A DNA stretch of 29,523 nucleotides, taken from assembly GCF_036408795.1 (NCBI RefSeq), contig NZ_JAZGJP010000021.1, positions 1 through 29,523 of the forward strand, written 5' to 3'. Positions 7,117 to 14,686 of this stretch are shown one piece after another (positions within the stretch are counted from its first letter, which is position 1; each line of letters begins with the position of its first letter). The notes beneath the pieces were generated by a model that had not been told where the DNA came from, did not search any database, and saw only the letters and a program-made list of their open reading frames with translations. Made by a program: the position numbers and the translations under genes. Origin of the DNA: Olsenella_L kribbiana (GTDB taxonomy: Bacteria > Actinomycetota > Coriobacteriia > Coriobacteriales > Atopobiaceae).

Positions 7117-8385
7117 CTATTTGCTGTCAAGGGTTGATTCAATAGATTTCCATCGCCCATCGGAAGCTATCGATTCAAGCCATCCTCGATACCTCTGCAG
7201 GAGGGTTTCGTCGATGAGCACGCATCTCTCGAGCTCGCTTATTCGAGCGCTGGCGACCCCAAGCGCGGACGCGGCCTGCGACTGGGTCACCCCCATGCGC
7301 ACGCGCGCCGCCCTCGCCGACCTGGCCGCCCCCTCACTGGAAGCCCGGCTCGCGCTCATCGGGTGCATGATGGCCCGATAGACTTCGCGGGCGATGTAGC
7401 GGACGAGGACGCGCTCTATCTCGCGTCGGCTCTTGCCTTCCTTGGTGCGCTTTTCGACATAGGCCTTCGTGCGGTCGTCGCGCCTCATGCGCTGGCGGGC
7501 GATGGTGTGGAGCGCGCGGTTCGCCTGTCGGTCGCCGCCGCGGTTCAGGCGGTAGCGCTTGACCTTGCCGCTGGACGCTTCGATCGGCGACGCCCCGCAA
7601 AGCGACGCGAACGCGGCCTCCCCCGACACCCTCTCCGGGTTGTCGCCCGCGGCTATGGCGAGCCTGGCGGCGCTTATGGCGCCGCAGCCGCTCACGTCGA
7701 GCAGCGCCGGCGCGTTCGCCTCCAGGATGGAGCGCATCGCCGCCTCCTGCTCGGCGGCTGCCTCCTTCGCGGCCCTCCATGCGAGCGCGAGCGAACGCAG
7801 GGAGTCCCAGAGCGATCGCTCGAGCTCGTCGCGCGCCCTGCGCCTGCGCGACAGCTCCTTCATGAGCGTCGGGGTCCGCATGCCGGCGAGCCGCTCGCGG
7901 ACGGGCGCGGGAGCGGTCACCACGAGCGCGTGGACCGAGTTCGCGGCTCGGGTCGACTCGCCGACGGCCGTCTCCCGCGCGACCATGCGGAACCTGAGCG
8001 CCTCAACCCAGCCGCTCCCGGCCTTCGGGGCCCCGGAGGCCCTGCCAGCGAGCGCGTCGCGCGCCGCCCGCTCCGCGTCGGCGGGGTCGTTCTTGTCCCG
8101 CCCCGCCATGCGCTTCTCGCGCCTGGGCCTCACGACCTCGACGACATCGTACCCGAGCTCGGCGAGCCTCCTCGCGACCCCCGCCCCGTACGACCCGGTC
8201 CCCTCGATTCCGACGACGGCGCAGTCCCCGGGCTCGCCGATTGCCGATGCGATCTCGTCGTACCCGGCGGCGTCGGCGCTATACGTCCCGGTCCTAAGGA
8301 CGCGGCCCACTCGGTCAATCACGCAGAGGGCGTGCGTGTCCCTGTGCGTGTCCAGGCCGGCCGCGACCGTTCCGTTCTCGTTCAT
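7117..8385 (-). CDS. IS110-family transposase with C-terminal HTH (422 aa)
   Basis: This is a DEDD-type IS110 transposase. The RuvC-like domain shows D12 (GLDTH), E61 (GIEGTGSY), D100 and D103 (KNDPADAE). The Tnp_20 domain (about residues 235-335) carries the conserved block CGASPIEASSGKVKR with the serine expected to be catalytic. IS110 enzymes cut and join DNA guided by a bridge RNA encoded in the element. After Tnp_20 there is an extra XRE-like helix-turn-helix (residues about 360-390, VTQSQAASALGVASARISELE). Such tails occur in some actinobacterial IS110 proteins; its role is unknown. The gene is intact. Confidence 0.94.
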   Translation of the reverse strand: MNENGTVAAGLDTHRDTHALCVIDRVGRVLRTGTYSADAAGYDEIASAIGEPGDCAVVGIEGTGSYGAGVARRLAELGYDVVEVVRPRREKRMAGRDKNDPADAERAARDALAGRASGAPKAGSGWVEALRFRMVARETAVGESTRAANSVHALVVTAPAPVRERLAGMRTPTLMKELSRRRRARDELERSLWDSLRSLALAWRAAKEAAAEQEAAMRSILEANAPALLDVSGCGAISAARLAIAAGDNPERVSGEAAFASLCGASPIEASSGKVKRYRLNRGGDRQANRALHTIARQRMRRDDRTKAYVEKRTKEGKSRREIERVLVRYIAREVYRAIMHPMSASRASSEGAARSARAARVRMGVTQSQAASALGVASARISELERCVLIDETLLQRYRGWLESIASDGRWKSIESTLDSK

Positions 8386-8675
8386 GCGTCTCCCTTCCCT
8401 GCCTCAGGTTTCGGGTGGCCTTCGGAACGGGCAGACGCGTCACTGACGAGAGCGCTATACTGCAGATGCTGGCCGGCAGCCGCGCCCATGCTCCTATCAA
8501 GTCATGGCCGGCCCTCGGGTCACCGGGATGGCGCGGGGCGACTCAAGCAAAAGACAGCCCTGGGGCGTCAGACTAAACACGAGCCACCGCGCCGTCCCCA
8601 CAACAGTGAGTATTGTCCTTTGGTCGCGAAGAAGAGAAGGACAAACCCCGTAACGATTATCAGTGACTAAACACA
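8386..8675 (-). other. IS110 5' non-coding region, candidate bridge RNA locus
   Basis: About 290 bases upstream of the IS110 transposase contain no gene. In the IS110 group, a structured bridge RNA is encoded between the left end and the transposase. The length fits, and GC-rich complementary segments are visible (GGCCGG / CCGGCC near 8470-8515). GACTAAACAC occurs twice in direct orientation (8571-8580 and 8665-8674), the outer copy at the inferred element end. The RNA itself has not been demonstrated. Confidence 0.45.
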
Positions 8676-8879
8676 CTCCGCTACGACGATAGGTCGACGA
8701 TCTTCTGCACCCAGTACCGGTAGAAGGACTGGCATGCCCGGCTCGGTGCCGATGTCACGGCCGAGGCGATCATGGACCGCATCGTCCACAAGACCGCATG
8801 GGTCGACATGGGAGAGATGAACATGCGTGCTGCCATCGGGACGGCAGCATCTTCCAGCCCCAGATCCTGATGCATTGAG
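8676..8879 (+). pseudogene. istB: Remnant of a third IstB (C-terminal end, internal stop)
   Basis: The frame from 8679 reads RYDDRSTIFCTQYR, a TAG stop at 8721-8723, then KDWHARLGADVTAEAIMDRI and VHKTAWVDMGE to a TGA at 8877-8879. This matches the C-terminal region of the IstB subgroup that has STIFCTQ and AIMDRIVH. The 5' part is missing at the IS110 junction and the stop makes it non-functional. It differs from both other istB genes here. Confidence 0.8.
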
Positions 8880-9353
8880 CTGAGGCCTCATGAGGGGACG
8901 GTGCTGCACGGCGCCGTCCCCGGTGCCGATTCGCGACGCAGCCGGTGCCGAGCCGCAATAATCACCGGTGCCTGCCCGCGCAAATACTCACTCAAGTTCT
9001 TTGAAACGTCCATTCCCCATAGACCTTTGCGATTTCCCTCGATCCTGTGCCCTCGAGGAGGAGGCTCAAATGAGCTATCTGTCGGAGACTTCGCCACGCA
9101 TATTTCGGAAAGCCTGCTCTCCAGCTATTACTGGATATGACCGCATTAATCATTCGACGGCGGGATATCAGATTCTTCTTGAGCCTCTTGCTCAAATATT
9201 CGATTTCCGTCTGTCTCGGCCCTATATTAGTATTGTTGACCTCATAGGTTAATATGCCTGTTGCCCATGCGCAAAGCACCGAGAAGAGTATACGGTTCGG
9301 CTATTACACAGATAGAAGCCCGAACTGTCTGAGTTCAAACAGAAATGTTTCGC
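8880..9353. other. Lower-GC patch with no recognised gene
   Basis: The DNA from about 8970 to 9353 is visibly AT-richer than its surroundings. Two overlapping frames compete. A minus-strand 95-codon frame (8992-9279) encodes a basic protein containing KRLKKNLISRRRM. A plus-strand 60-codon frame starts at 9070 behind a good GAGGAGG site (MSYLSETSPRIF) and ends at 9252. I recognise neither. The patch lies between the IS remnants and the end of the polysaccharide operon, so it may be what is left of a deleted polysaccharide gene. Confidence 0.4.
8894..8921 (+). terminator. GC-rich hairpin after the istB remnant
   Basis: GGGGACGG at 8894-8901 pairs with CCGTCCCC at 8914-8921. There is no U-rich tail, so termination is uncertain. 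Confidence 0.3.
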
Positions 9354-9389
9354 AAAAAATGCAGGCTCCGGCATACGCCAGAGCCTGCA
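9354..9389 (-). terminator. Rho-independent terminator of the polysaccharide operon
   Basis: On the minus strand a stem of 13 pairs (TGCAGGCTC...GAGCCTGCA, 9389-9360) with a 4-base loop is followed by six T (9359-9354), 25 bases after the DUF4012 stop. Confidence 0.92.
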
Positions 9390-9413
9390 CTTGTACAGAT
9401 ATTCGGCTTGCCG

Positions 9414-11441
9414 CTACTCGAAGCTGCGTCCCGTCGGGGTCATCCACATCAAAAGATCATTCGCTCCGGCGGCAGTTGTCACCGTATACGTGAAGGTCGC
9501 CGTAGCAGAAGGATAGATATTCACATAACCGGCCCACACATCGTTGCCGTAAAGCGTTGCCTCGGACTCGGAGTTCACTTCGTCCGCGTCCACCCTGAAG
9601 TCAGAGATAGTTCCTCCTGCTGGTGCCATTGCCATGAACGATGTGATCATCGAATAGTTGTGGACCTCAGGCGTCGAGCCTGTGATATAGCTGGGAAGCT
9701 CGTTTTCCATCTGCTCGAGCGTCGTCGTGTTGTGGAGCGTGACCGTCACCTGATAGGACTTCGTTCCGTCCGCTTTTGTGGTCGGCGCGCTCACACTGCT
9801 CTTCATATCGAGGTACCAGTCAAGCTTCGAGCCTGTCTTGTCGTAGACATAGAAGCCCGCAACCGGATTCTGGGAATCCTGGTTGACCTCGCCCTCTGCT
9901 CCAAGCGATGCGATGGCAGACTCTTCATCCGCATTGTCCATATAGATGAGGAATCGTCCCTGGGAGACACCGTCTCCCACAGTCTTTGCCAGATCGGTCA
10001 TGCCGACAGAACCAAGCGAGCTCATGACCTTGTTCATGGCAAGGCCTGCAACCTCGGCAAAGAAGGGGTCCTGCTCTGCTGTAGGCAGGTAATACGTCTT
10101 GTTGAGGAGGATCTCTGCGGCGTTCGTGCCATCCACGACCGTGCCATCCTCTGTCGTAACGCCGCCCGTAAGGCCCAAGAGACTCTGGAGAAACACCGGA
10201 TCGATTGCAATGACGCCGTCGACCGTGTCATTGCCTTCTGCCTCCCAGCACCACTTCATGAGCTGTGCCGCACGTGGGAAGCTTGGCACGGCATTCACGT
10301 CTCCCGGTGCGAACGTGGCACCTGTCTGCATGATGTCATTCACAACGTGGTATTCCTCATCGGTCAGAGGAATCGTGCCTGCAGCAAAGTGGTCTCCAAC
10401 CGCCTCGAAGCTGCCGAGCTCAATCTGTCCATTGTCGATTGTGAGCAGCATGCGCGAGCCTGGGAAGCCACCCGTGGAGCGGATCTCGGAGTTGTTCTGT
10501 GCCACGACGAGATAGTTTCTTGCACCATCGGCACCGAGCATGGCAGGCAGGGAGGGTGCGACTTTCGCCATTCCCGTAGCCGCCGCGTCAAGCTCGTCGA
10601 GCGTCGTCTTTGCCTTCTCAAGCGGCTCCTTGAGCTGGTCGAGCTGCGCCGTCCCGAGCGCATCCACACGCTTGGCAGAAGAGTCGATAGCAGGCTGGAG
10701 ATCAGACACCGTGTTGCAGATGGTCTGGACCGTCGCGATATCGATCTTTCCATCGCTGAAGACAGAGCTCATCGTGACACCCGAGAGGCTCTGCGCTGCA
10801 GGCGTCACGACCTTCGTCGAGAGGTCATGTGCCACAGAGGCAAGCGTACGGACCTTCGAGATATCAGAGCCGACCACGGGAACTACCGAAGCCACGCCCC
10901 AGAGCGGACTCTGGGTCTCTTCCTCCATCGAGGATGCAAGGCCCTCGATTTTCTGCGCGCTTGCCTCGAGTGAGGAAGTATTCCCGGAAGCAAGGCTATT
11001 CGAGAATGACGTGGTCTCGGACACGAGCATCGAGGCATCTGCCGCTACGGTCTTGGCACTCTTGTAGAAGAAATAGCCAGAGACGCCAAGCGCTACAACG
11101 ACAGCAGCCACAATGCAGAGCACAATCGCAAGCGTCCTGTGCGACTTGTGGTGATGGTGGTGATGGCCATGCGGAGCCTCGCTGAAGCCTGCGGCTGTGT
11201 AGGGATTCCAGTCGGTCTGCGGCGCAGGCACACCTGCTTCCTGGTGACTATAGCTTGATGCTGGTAGATATGAATGGCTCTGGGAAAATTCTGCAGAGCC
11301 GCTCTCTCCGTACACATCAGAGACAGCGCGCACGGGCTTCGGCCTCACGACACGCGTCTGAGCCTCTTCTTCCTTCTCCCCGCGGAAGTGTTTTCCCGCT
11401 CCCCCGCTATGCTGTCCATCATGCTGCATATGCTCTGCCAT
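9414..11441 (-). CDS. DUF4012 membrane-anchored protein (675 aa)
   Basis: This is a DUF4012-family protein, commonly found with cell-surface polysaccharide genes in Gram-positive bacteria. Its biochemical function is not established. Residues 1-100 are a hydrophilic cytoplasmic tail with a natural six-histidine run (93-98). A single membrane segment lies at about 104-126 (TLAIVLCIVAAVVVALGVSG). The remaining ~550 residues should be extracytoplasmic. They include the family's conserved core (YLVVAQNNSEIRSTGGFPG near residue 310-330), whose RSTGGF block is characteristic. The ATG follows AAGGA at 9-base spacing. It is the last gene of the operon before a strong terminator and is separated from cpsD by 140 bases. 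Confidence 0.87.
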   Translation of the reverse strand: MAEHMQHDGQHSGGAGKHFRGEKEEEAQTRVVRPKPVRAVSDVYGESGSAEFSQSHSYLPASSYSHQEAGVPAPQTDWNPYTAAGFSEAPHGHHHHHHKSHRTLAIVLCIVAAVVVALGVSGYFFYKSAKTVAADASMLVSETTSFSNSLASGNTSSLEASAQKIEGLASSMEEETQSPLWGVASVVPVVGSDISKVRTLASVAHDLSTKVVTPAAQSLSGVTMSSVFSDGKIDIATVQTICNTVSDLQPAIDSSAKRVDALGTAQLDQLKEPLEKAKTTLDELDAAATGMAKVAPSLPAMLGADGARNYLVVAQNNSEIRSTGGFPGSRMLLTIDNGQIELGSFEAVGDHFAAGTIPLTDEEYHVVNDIMQTGATFAPGDVNAVPSFPRAAQLMKWCWEAEGNDTVDGVIAIDPVFLQSLLGLTGGVTTEDGTVVDGTNAAEILLNKTYYLPTAEQDPFFAEVAGLAMNKVMSSLGSVGMTDLAKTVGDGVSQGRFLIYMDNADEESAIASLGAEGEVNQDSQNPVAGFYVYDKTGSKLDWYLDMKSSVSAPTTKADGTKSYQVTVTLHNTTTLEQMENELPSYITGSTPEVHNYSMITSFMAMAPAGGTISDFRVDADEVNSESEATLYGNDVWAGYVNIYPSATATFTYTVTTAAGANDLLMWMTPTGRSFE

Positions 11442-11516
11442 GAGATTGAATCCTTCCGCTCATGCCTGGCACTTGTATAGATCTCATTAGACGCTGCCGC
11501 TGCACTCCATCAAGAA

Positions 11517-11543
11517 GGGCTGGCAGCAGCATGCCACCAGCCC
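11517..11543 (-). terminator. Hairpin between the CpsD-like and DUF4012 genes
   Basis: GGGCTGG and CCAGCCC pair around a 13-base loop in the 140-base gap, followed on the minus strand by TTCTTG. It is a weak or attenuating terminator at best. Confidence 0.35.
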
Positions 11544-11581
11544 AAGATACCGCTTATTTGTGGCGCGGCGGCAAGGTATAC

Positions 11582-12541
11582 CTACTTGTTCTGGCTCCGT
11601 GTGCCATACGGCATACGTTTTCCATACGGTGCCCGCGTAGCATATCCAGCGCTCTGTAGAAGCTCCGTCGTCTCATCCGGCGAAGCACCTCCTGCCTTGC
11701 CGGCAAGATGGCTCTGCTTCCTCGGCAGCGGCTTCAGATGCGGCGTAGCCGAAGCTGCCGATGCAGGCTCTGCCTTTTTCGGAGCAGGCTTTGCTGCGGC
11801 CAGTTTCGCTGCAGCAGGAGGCGCAGACCTGAAGCTTTGCGGCACTTCGTTACCTGCAAGCATGTCGTAGGAGGCATCCTTCTTCTCGTGGTAGTAGTCA
11901 TAGTACTTGCCCGAATTCTCCACCTCAGCGCAGTTCAAGACCGTGCCAATCACGTGGGCACCAGCCTGCTTGAGCTGCGTATAGGCATCAACCACATCCT
12001 CGCGGTGCGTATAGCCCTGACGTACAACAAGGAGCGTTGCATCGACGATGGAGGAGACGATAGCCGCATCGACGAACGTGTTCACAGGTGGCATATCGAA
12101 GATCACATAGTCGTACATCGAGGTCAGCGTATCAACGAGCTCGTGGAACCTCTTTGACTGCAAGACATCAGCTGGATTCGGAATGCTTGGCTCTGCATCA
12201 AGCAGGTACAGGTTCGGCATGCCTGCCGTGACGACAGCCTCCTGGACGGAGTGGCGTCCAGAAAGAACGGAATAAAGACCATGGTTTCCATGGGTCGCCA
12301 GCGCATTGGCGAGCGAACGACGGCGCATATCGCACTCGACCATGAGGACCGTGGAGCCGCCGGCAGCAAATGCCTTGCCAAGGCCGACCGAGACCGTCGT
12401 CTTCCCCTCTGAGGGGATGGAAGATACAACCGTCAGCGAATGAATCGGCTTGTCGACCGACGAGAAGCGGATATTTGCAGCAAGGGTCTTGAGCGCGTTC
12501 TGCAGAACTACCTTATCGGTGCCGAAGCTCTTCCTAGGCAT
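11582..12541 (-). CDS. CpsD-like polysaccharide tyrosine autokinase (319 aa)
   Basis: This is the cytoplasmic ATPase half of a split bacterial tyrosine kinase that controls polysaccharide assembly together with the Wzz-like protein encoded just upstream (2-base gap). Walker A is SSIPSEGKTT (about residues 40-49), Walker A' is LMVECDMRR (about 70-78) and Walker B is YVIFDMPP (about 143-150). A tyrosine cluster (KYYDYYHEKK) follows the kinase core. A long Ala/Pro/Lys-rich linker then leads to a C-terminal tail with further tyrosines (APYGKRMPYG). Tyrosine-rich tails are autophosphorylated in CpsD and Wzc. The roughly 90-residue extension beyond the kinase fold is longer than in streptococcal CpsD. 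Confidence 0.92.
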   Translation of the reverse strand: MPRKSFGTDKVVLQNALKTLAANIRFSSVDKPIHSLTVVSSIPSEGKTTVSVGLGKAFAAGGSTVLMVECDMRRRSLANALATHGNHGLYSVLSGRHSVQEAVVTAGMPNLYLLDAEPSIPNPADVLQSKRFHELVDTLTSMYDYVIFDMPPVNTFVDAAIVSSIVDATLLVVRQGYTHREDVVDAYTQLKQAGAHVIGTVLNCAEVENSGKYYDYYHEKKDASYDMLAGNEVPQSFRSAPPAAAKLAAAKPAPKKAEPASAASATPHLKPLPRKQSHLAGKAGGASPDETTELLQSAGYATRAPYGKRMPYGTRSQNK

Positions 12542-12543
12542 CT

Positions 12544-13203
12544 CTAGCGCCCCCCTTCAACTGTCGGGATGCGGCCAATGATGGGCACATCGATGAGCTC
12601 TTCGAGATCCTCAGGACCGCGTACACGAGTATTGAGCATGTCGCCGAGGACGACAATCACGATAGCAGCAAAGAGACCAACAAGGAATGCCACGCCCATA
12701 TAGAGCAGACGGTTTGGGCCAGAAGGCTCTGATGGTGCGTAGGCCTGATCGATTGCATTCACAGACTGTACGTTCATGACAGAGCGTGCGACATCGGAGA
12801 CATCCTCGATCATCTTGTTCACGATGTCTGCTGCCGTCTGGGGATCCGGCCCCGTGACAGAGAGCGTGATGACGCGGGAGGTAGTCTCGCTCGTGACGCT
12901 CACCTTGTAGCCCTTGAGCTGGTCTACACCCACCTCGGAGCCTACCTGGTTCACGATTCGGTCGCTCTTCAGGAGCTTCGCCACATCGTTCGTTAGCATC
13001 TGGGAGGCATTGAGGTCAGAGTAGAGATTCGTTGAGCCCTGGCTCTCATCCTGTGCCAAGACGTACATGCCGGCCGTGGCAGTATAGGCGTTGCGGACGA
13101 AGAATACCGAGAAGAGTCCTACGACGAGGGCACAGACGACAGGCAGCAGGATCACGAACCTGAGGTGCTTCTTCAGCAGGTGGAACAGTTCTAGCAAGGT
13201 CAT
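12544..13203 (-). CDS. Wzz/CpsC-like chain-length regulator and kinase activator (219 aa)
   Basis: This membrane protein controls polysaccharide chain length and activates the partner kinase. It has an N-terminal membrane segment (about residues 16-36, FVILLPVVCALVVGLFSVFF), an extracytoplasmic coiled region and a second membrane segment (about 165-188, LLYMGVAFLVGLFAAIVIVVLG). The Pro-rich stretch APSEPSGPNRL before the second segment is the Wzz signature. The short cytoplasmic tail (EELIDVPIIGRIP) is where CpsC-type proteins contact the kinase. The ATG follows GAGAGGG at 7-base spacing. It is co-transcribed with the kinase gene. Confidence 0.92.
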   Translation of the reverse strand: MTLLELFHLLKKHLRFVILLPVVCALVVGLFSVFFVRNAYTATAGMYVLAQDESQGSTNLYSDLNASQMLTNDVAKLLKSDRIVNQVGSEVGVDQLKGYKVSVTSETTSRVITLSVTGPDPQTAADIVNKMIEDVSDVARSVMNVQSVNAIDQAYAPSEPSGPNRLLYMGVAFLVGLFAAIVIVVLGDMLNTRVRGPEDLEELIDVPIIGRIPTVEGGR

Positions 13204-13270
13204 TTGCGGACCCTCTCATGAAAAACGGCAGCACTATTTTTCAAATGTACTTCAACATTGTAGTCCACAT

Positions 13271-13286
13271 CGCAATAATCATTGCG
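13271..13286. promoter_or_regulatory. Inverted repeat upstream of the Wzz-like gene
   Basis: CGCAAT and ATTGCG (4-base centre) lie about 70 bases upstream of the Wzz start, next to a TACAAT that could be a -10 on the minus strand. No good -35 is seen. It may mark an internal promoter or operator. Confidence 0.3.
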
Positions 13287-13339
13287 CATCTGGAGCGGAC
13301 CATGAAAACCGAAGATGCATAACCCAAAGACGAAGAAGG

Positions 13340-13366
13340 CGCGGAGCCCACTGCGGATTCCGCCCC
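13340..13366 (-). terminator. Possible weak terminator after the sugar transferase gene
   Basis: An imperfect GC-rich stem (GGCGGA with TCCGCGCC) is followed by TTCTTCGTCTTT on the minus strand. It could attenuate transcription into the Wzz-like gene. Confidence 0.3.
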
Positions 13367-13373
13367 CTCCTAG

Positions 13374-14129
13374 CTAGTTGCCTTGTGCCGTCAGCACGAC
13401 GCCGACCGTCTGGACGATGAGCTTGAAGTCAGCCCAAGCGCTGCATTTCTTGATGTAGAGCAGGTCGAGCCCGACCCACTCGTCGAAGCTGATGTCGTCC
13501 CTGTTCCTGCGCGTCTGCCAGTAGCAGGTGATACCCGGCTTGATGAGGAGGCGCTGGCGCTGGTAGGGCGTATACTGGCACACCTCGCGTGCCAGTGCGG
13601 GACGCGGACCCACGATGGACATGTCGCCTTTGAGCACATTGAAGAACTGCGGCAGCTCATCGATGCTCGTCTTCCTGATGAAGTGGCCGACATGCGTGAT
13701 GCGCGGGTCGTCCTTGATTTTGAAGACGGGGCCATCCTTCTCGTTCAGGTTCTTGAGGCTCTCAAGCCCCTCTTCCGCATCGGTATACATCGAGCGGAAC
13801 TTGTACATCTTGAATGGCTTGCCGTTCATTCCGATGCGCTCCTGGTTGAAAAGGACTGGACCTTCGCTGTCACGCTTGATTGCAATGGACGTGATGATAT
13901 AGACCCAGCCGAAGAGGAGAATCACGAGGAGGGAGAAGGCAATATCGAAGGCACGCTTCGCGAAGCGGTACCCGTAGCGGCTCTCGAGCTTCTTGGCAGC
14001 AGCCGCTGCCTCATAGTCCAGGCAGCTGTATGTCCCATCCCCCATCTCTGCGTCCTTGAAATCGAGAAGGCTCCCGTGCTGGGGCTTGGGGGCTGCATTC
14101 TCCAAGGCGCCTGCCATATTCTCAGCCAT
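13374..14129 (-). CDS. Undecaprenyl-phosphate sugar-1-phosphate transferase (251 aa)
   Basis: This is the priming enzyme of polysaccharide repeat-unit synthesis, transferring a sugar phosphate from a nucleotide sugar to undecaprenyl phosphate. It is the short WbaP-C/EpsL-type: about 55 hydrophilic residues, then KRAFDIAFSLLVILLFGWVY with the membrane helix. The conserved catalytic core follows: RIGMNGKPFKMYKFRSM, DPRITHVGHFIRKTSIDELPQ with the Asp-Glu pair, and KGDMSIVGPRPAL. It ends with YWQTRRNRDDISF and the LDLLYIKKCSAWAD segment. Sugar specificity cannot be told from sequence. The ATG follows AAGGAGG. It is the first gene of the operon, with a promoter about 130 bases upstream. Confidence 0.93.
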   Translation of the reverse strand: MAENMAGALENAAPKPQHGSLLDFKDAEMGDGTYSCLDYEAAAAAKKLESRYGYRFAKRAFDIAFSLLVILLFGWVYIITSIAIKRDSEGPVLFNQERIGMNGKPFKMYKFRSMYTDAEEGLESLKNLNEKDGPVFKIKDDPRITHVGHFIRKTSIDELPQFFNVLKGDMSIVGPRPALAREVCQYTPYQRQRLLIKPGITCYWQTRRNRDDISFDEWVGLDLLYIKKCSAWADFKLIVQTVGVVLTAQGN

Positions 14130-14261
14130 GTTCGGTGCCGCCTCCTTCGGAGCCCTCGTGGCGCAACCTTCCTTGCACGATGAGGGTTCTCAGGGCTCTC
14201 CTCGCAATGCGGAAAATCGCATCCCAGTATCTTCGACATTTAGATTGCTTTATACATTTTC

Positions 14262-14290
14262 AATATAGTCTGCAAGCATGACATTATCAA
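14262..14290 (-). promoter_or_regulatory. Sigma70-type promoter of the polysaccharide operon
   Basis: On the minus strand TTGATA (14290-14285) and TATATT (14267-14262) are separated by 17 bases; each matches five of six consensus positions. The leader to the ATG at 14129 is about 125 bases. Confidence 0.6.
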
Positions 14291-14312
14291 CGCGCCACAA
14301 ATAGGCTGAAAC

Positions 14313-14340
14313 ATCTGATATCGCGCGAGCGATATCAGAT
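14313..14340. promoter_or_regulatory. 28-bp perfect palindrome upstream of the polysaccharide promoter
   Basis: ATCTGATATCGC and GCGATATCAGAT are perfect 12-base arms around GCGA. The palindrome sits about 23 bases upstream of the -35, where an activator or repressor would bind. No T-run follows on either strand, so a terminator is unlikely. Confidence 0.55.
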
Positions 14341-14648
14341 TCACGTTTACGCTGCATCAAATGGACCCGTAGCGCGCAAGCCATTCAGCTAACTCAGCAT
14401 ATTCGCAGGTAGGGAATCTGTCCGTGCAGAGAGCTGACAGCGTGTCATGATACCTGCCACGACGTGGGAAAGCCTGCCGGATGCGGCTGCGCCGGAGTTC
14501 CGCTGCCCCATGCGGAACCATCTGGACCATATCCAATATTGTTAATCTTCTATTCATATGTCATTCTTCAGTCAGGATGCCATCAAGCAATCGTTCCGCC
14601 ATCATTTCGGCAGAACTTGGCTCAAGCATAAGAGGCAGCAGATATGAA

Positions 14649-14678
14649 GAGAGCCCCTGCTTCAAAGCAGAGGCTCTC
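14649..14678 (-). terminator. Hairpin after the GH3 gene
   Basis: GAGAGCCTCTGC and GCAGGGGCTCTC form a 12-pair stem (one G-T) with a 6-base loop, 8 bases past the stop. The tail (TTCATATC) is only weakly U-rich. Confidence 0.6.
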
Positions 14679-14686
14679 AGCAGATC

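Larger units (their letters stand above)
7090..8675 (-). mobile_element. IS110-family insertion sequence
   Basis: The element consists of one transposase gene and about 290 bases of non-coding DNA on its 5' side, the layout of the IS110 group. The 5' boundary is placed near 8675 because an istB remnant reads in frame from there. The 3' boundary lies between 7022 and 7116 and cannot be fixed. No terminal inverted repeat or target duplication was found, which fits IS110. Confidence 0.75.
14130..14648. other. Leader and intergenic region before the polysaccharide operon
   Basis: Apart from the promoter and palindrome listed separately, this stretch holds a 66-codon minus-strand frame (14357-14557, MNRRLTILDMVQMV...). 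It has no convincing ribosome site and I do not recognise it. It may be a decayed gene or chance. Confidence 0.4.

Noticed and set aside
9345..10973. A 542-codon plus-strand frame opposite the DUF4012 gene
   Set aside because: It is a mirror frame of a well-supported gene with promoterless start and no family resemblance.
14357..14557. A 66-codon minus-strand gene
   Set aside because: It has no convincing ribosome site or family match; it is mentioned only as part of the intergenic region.
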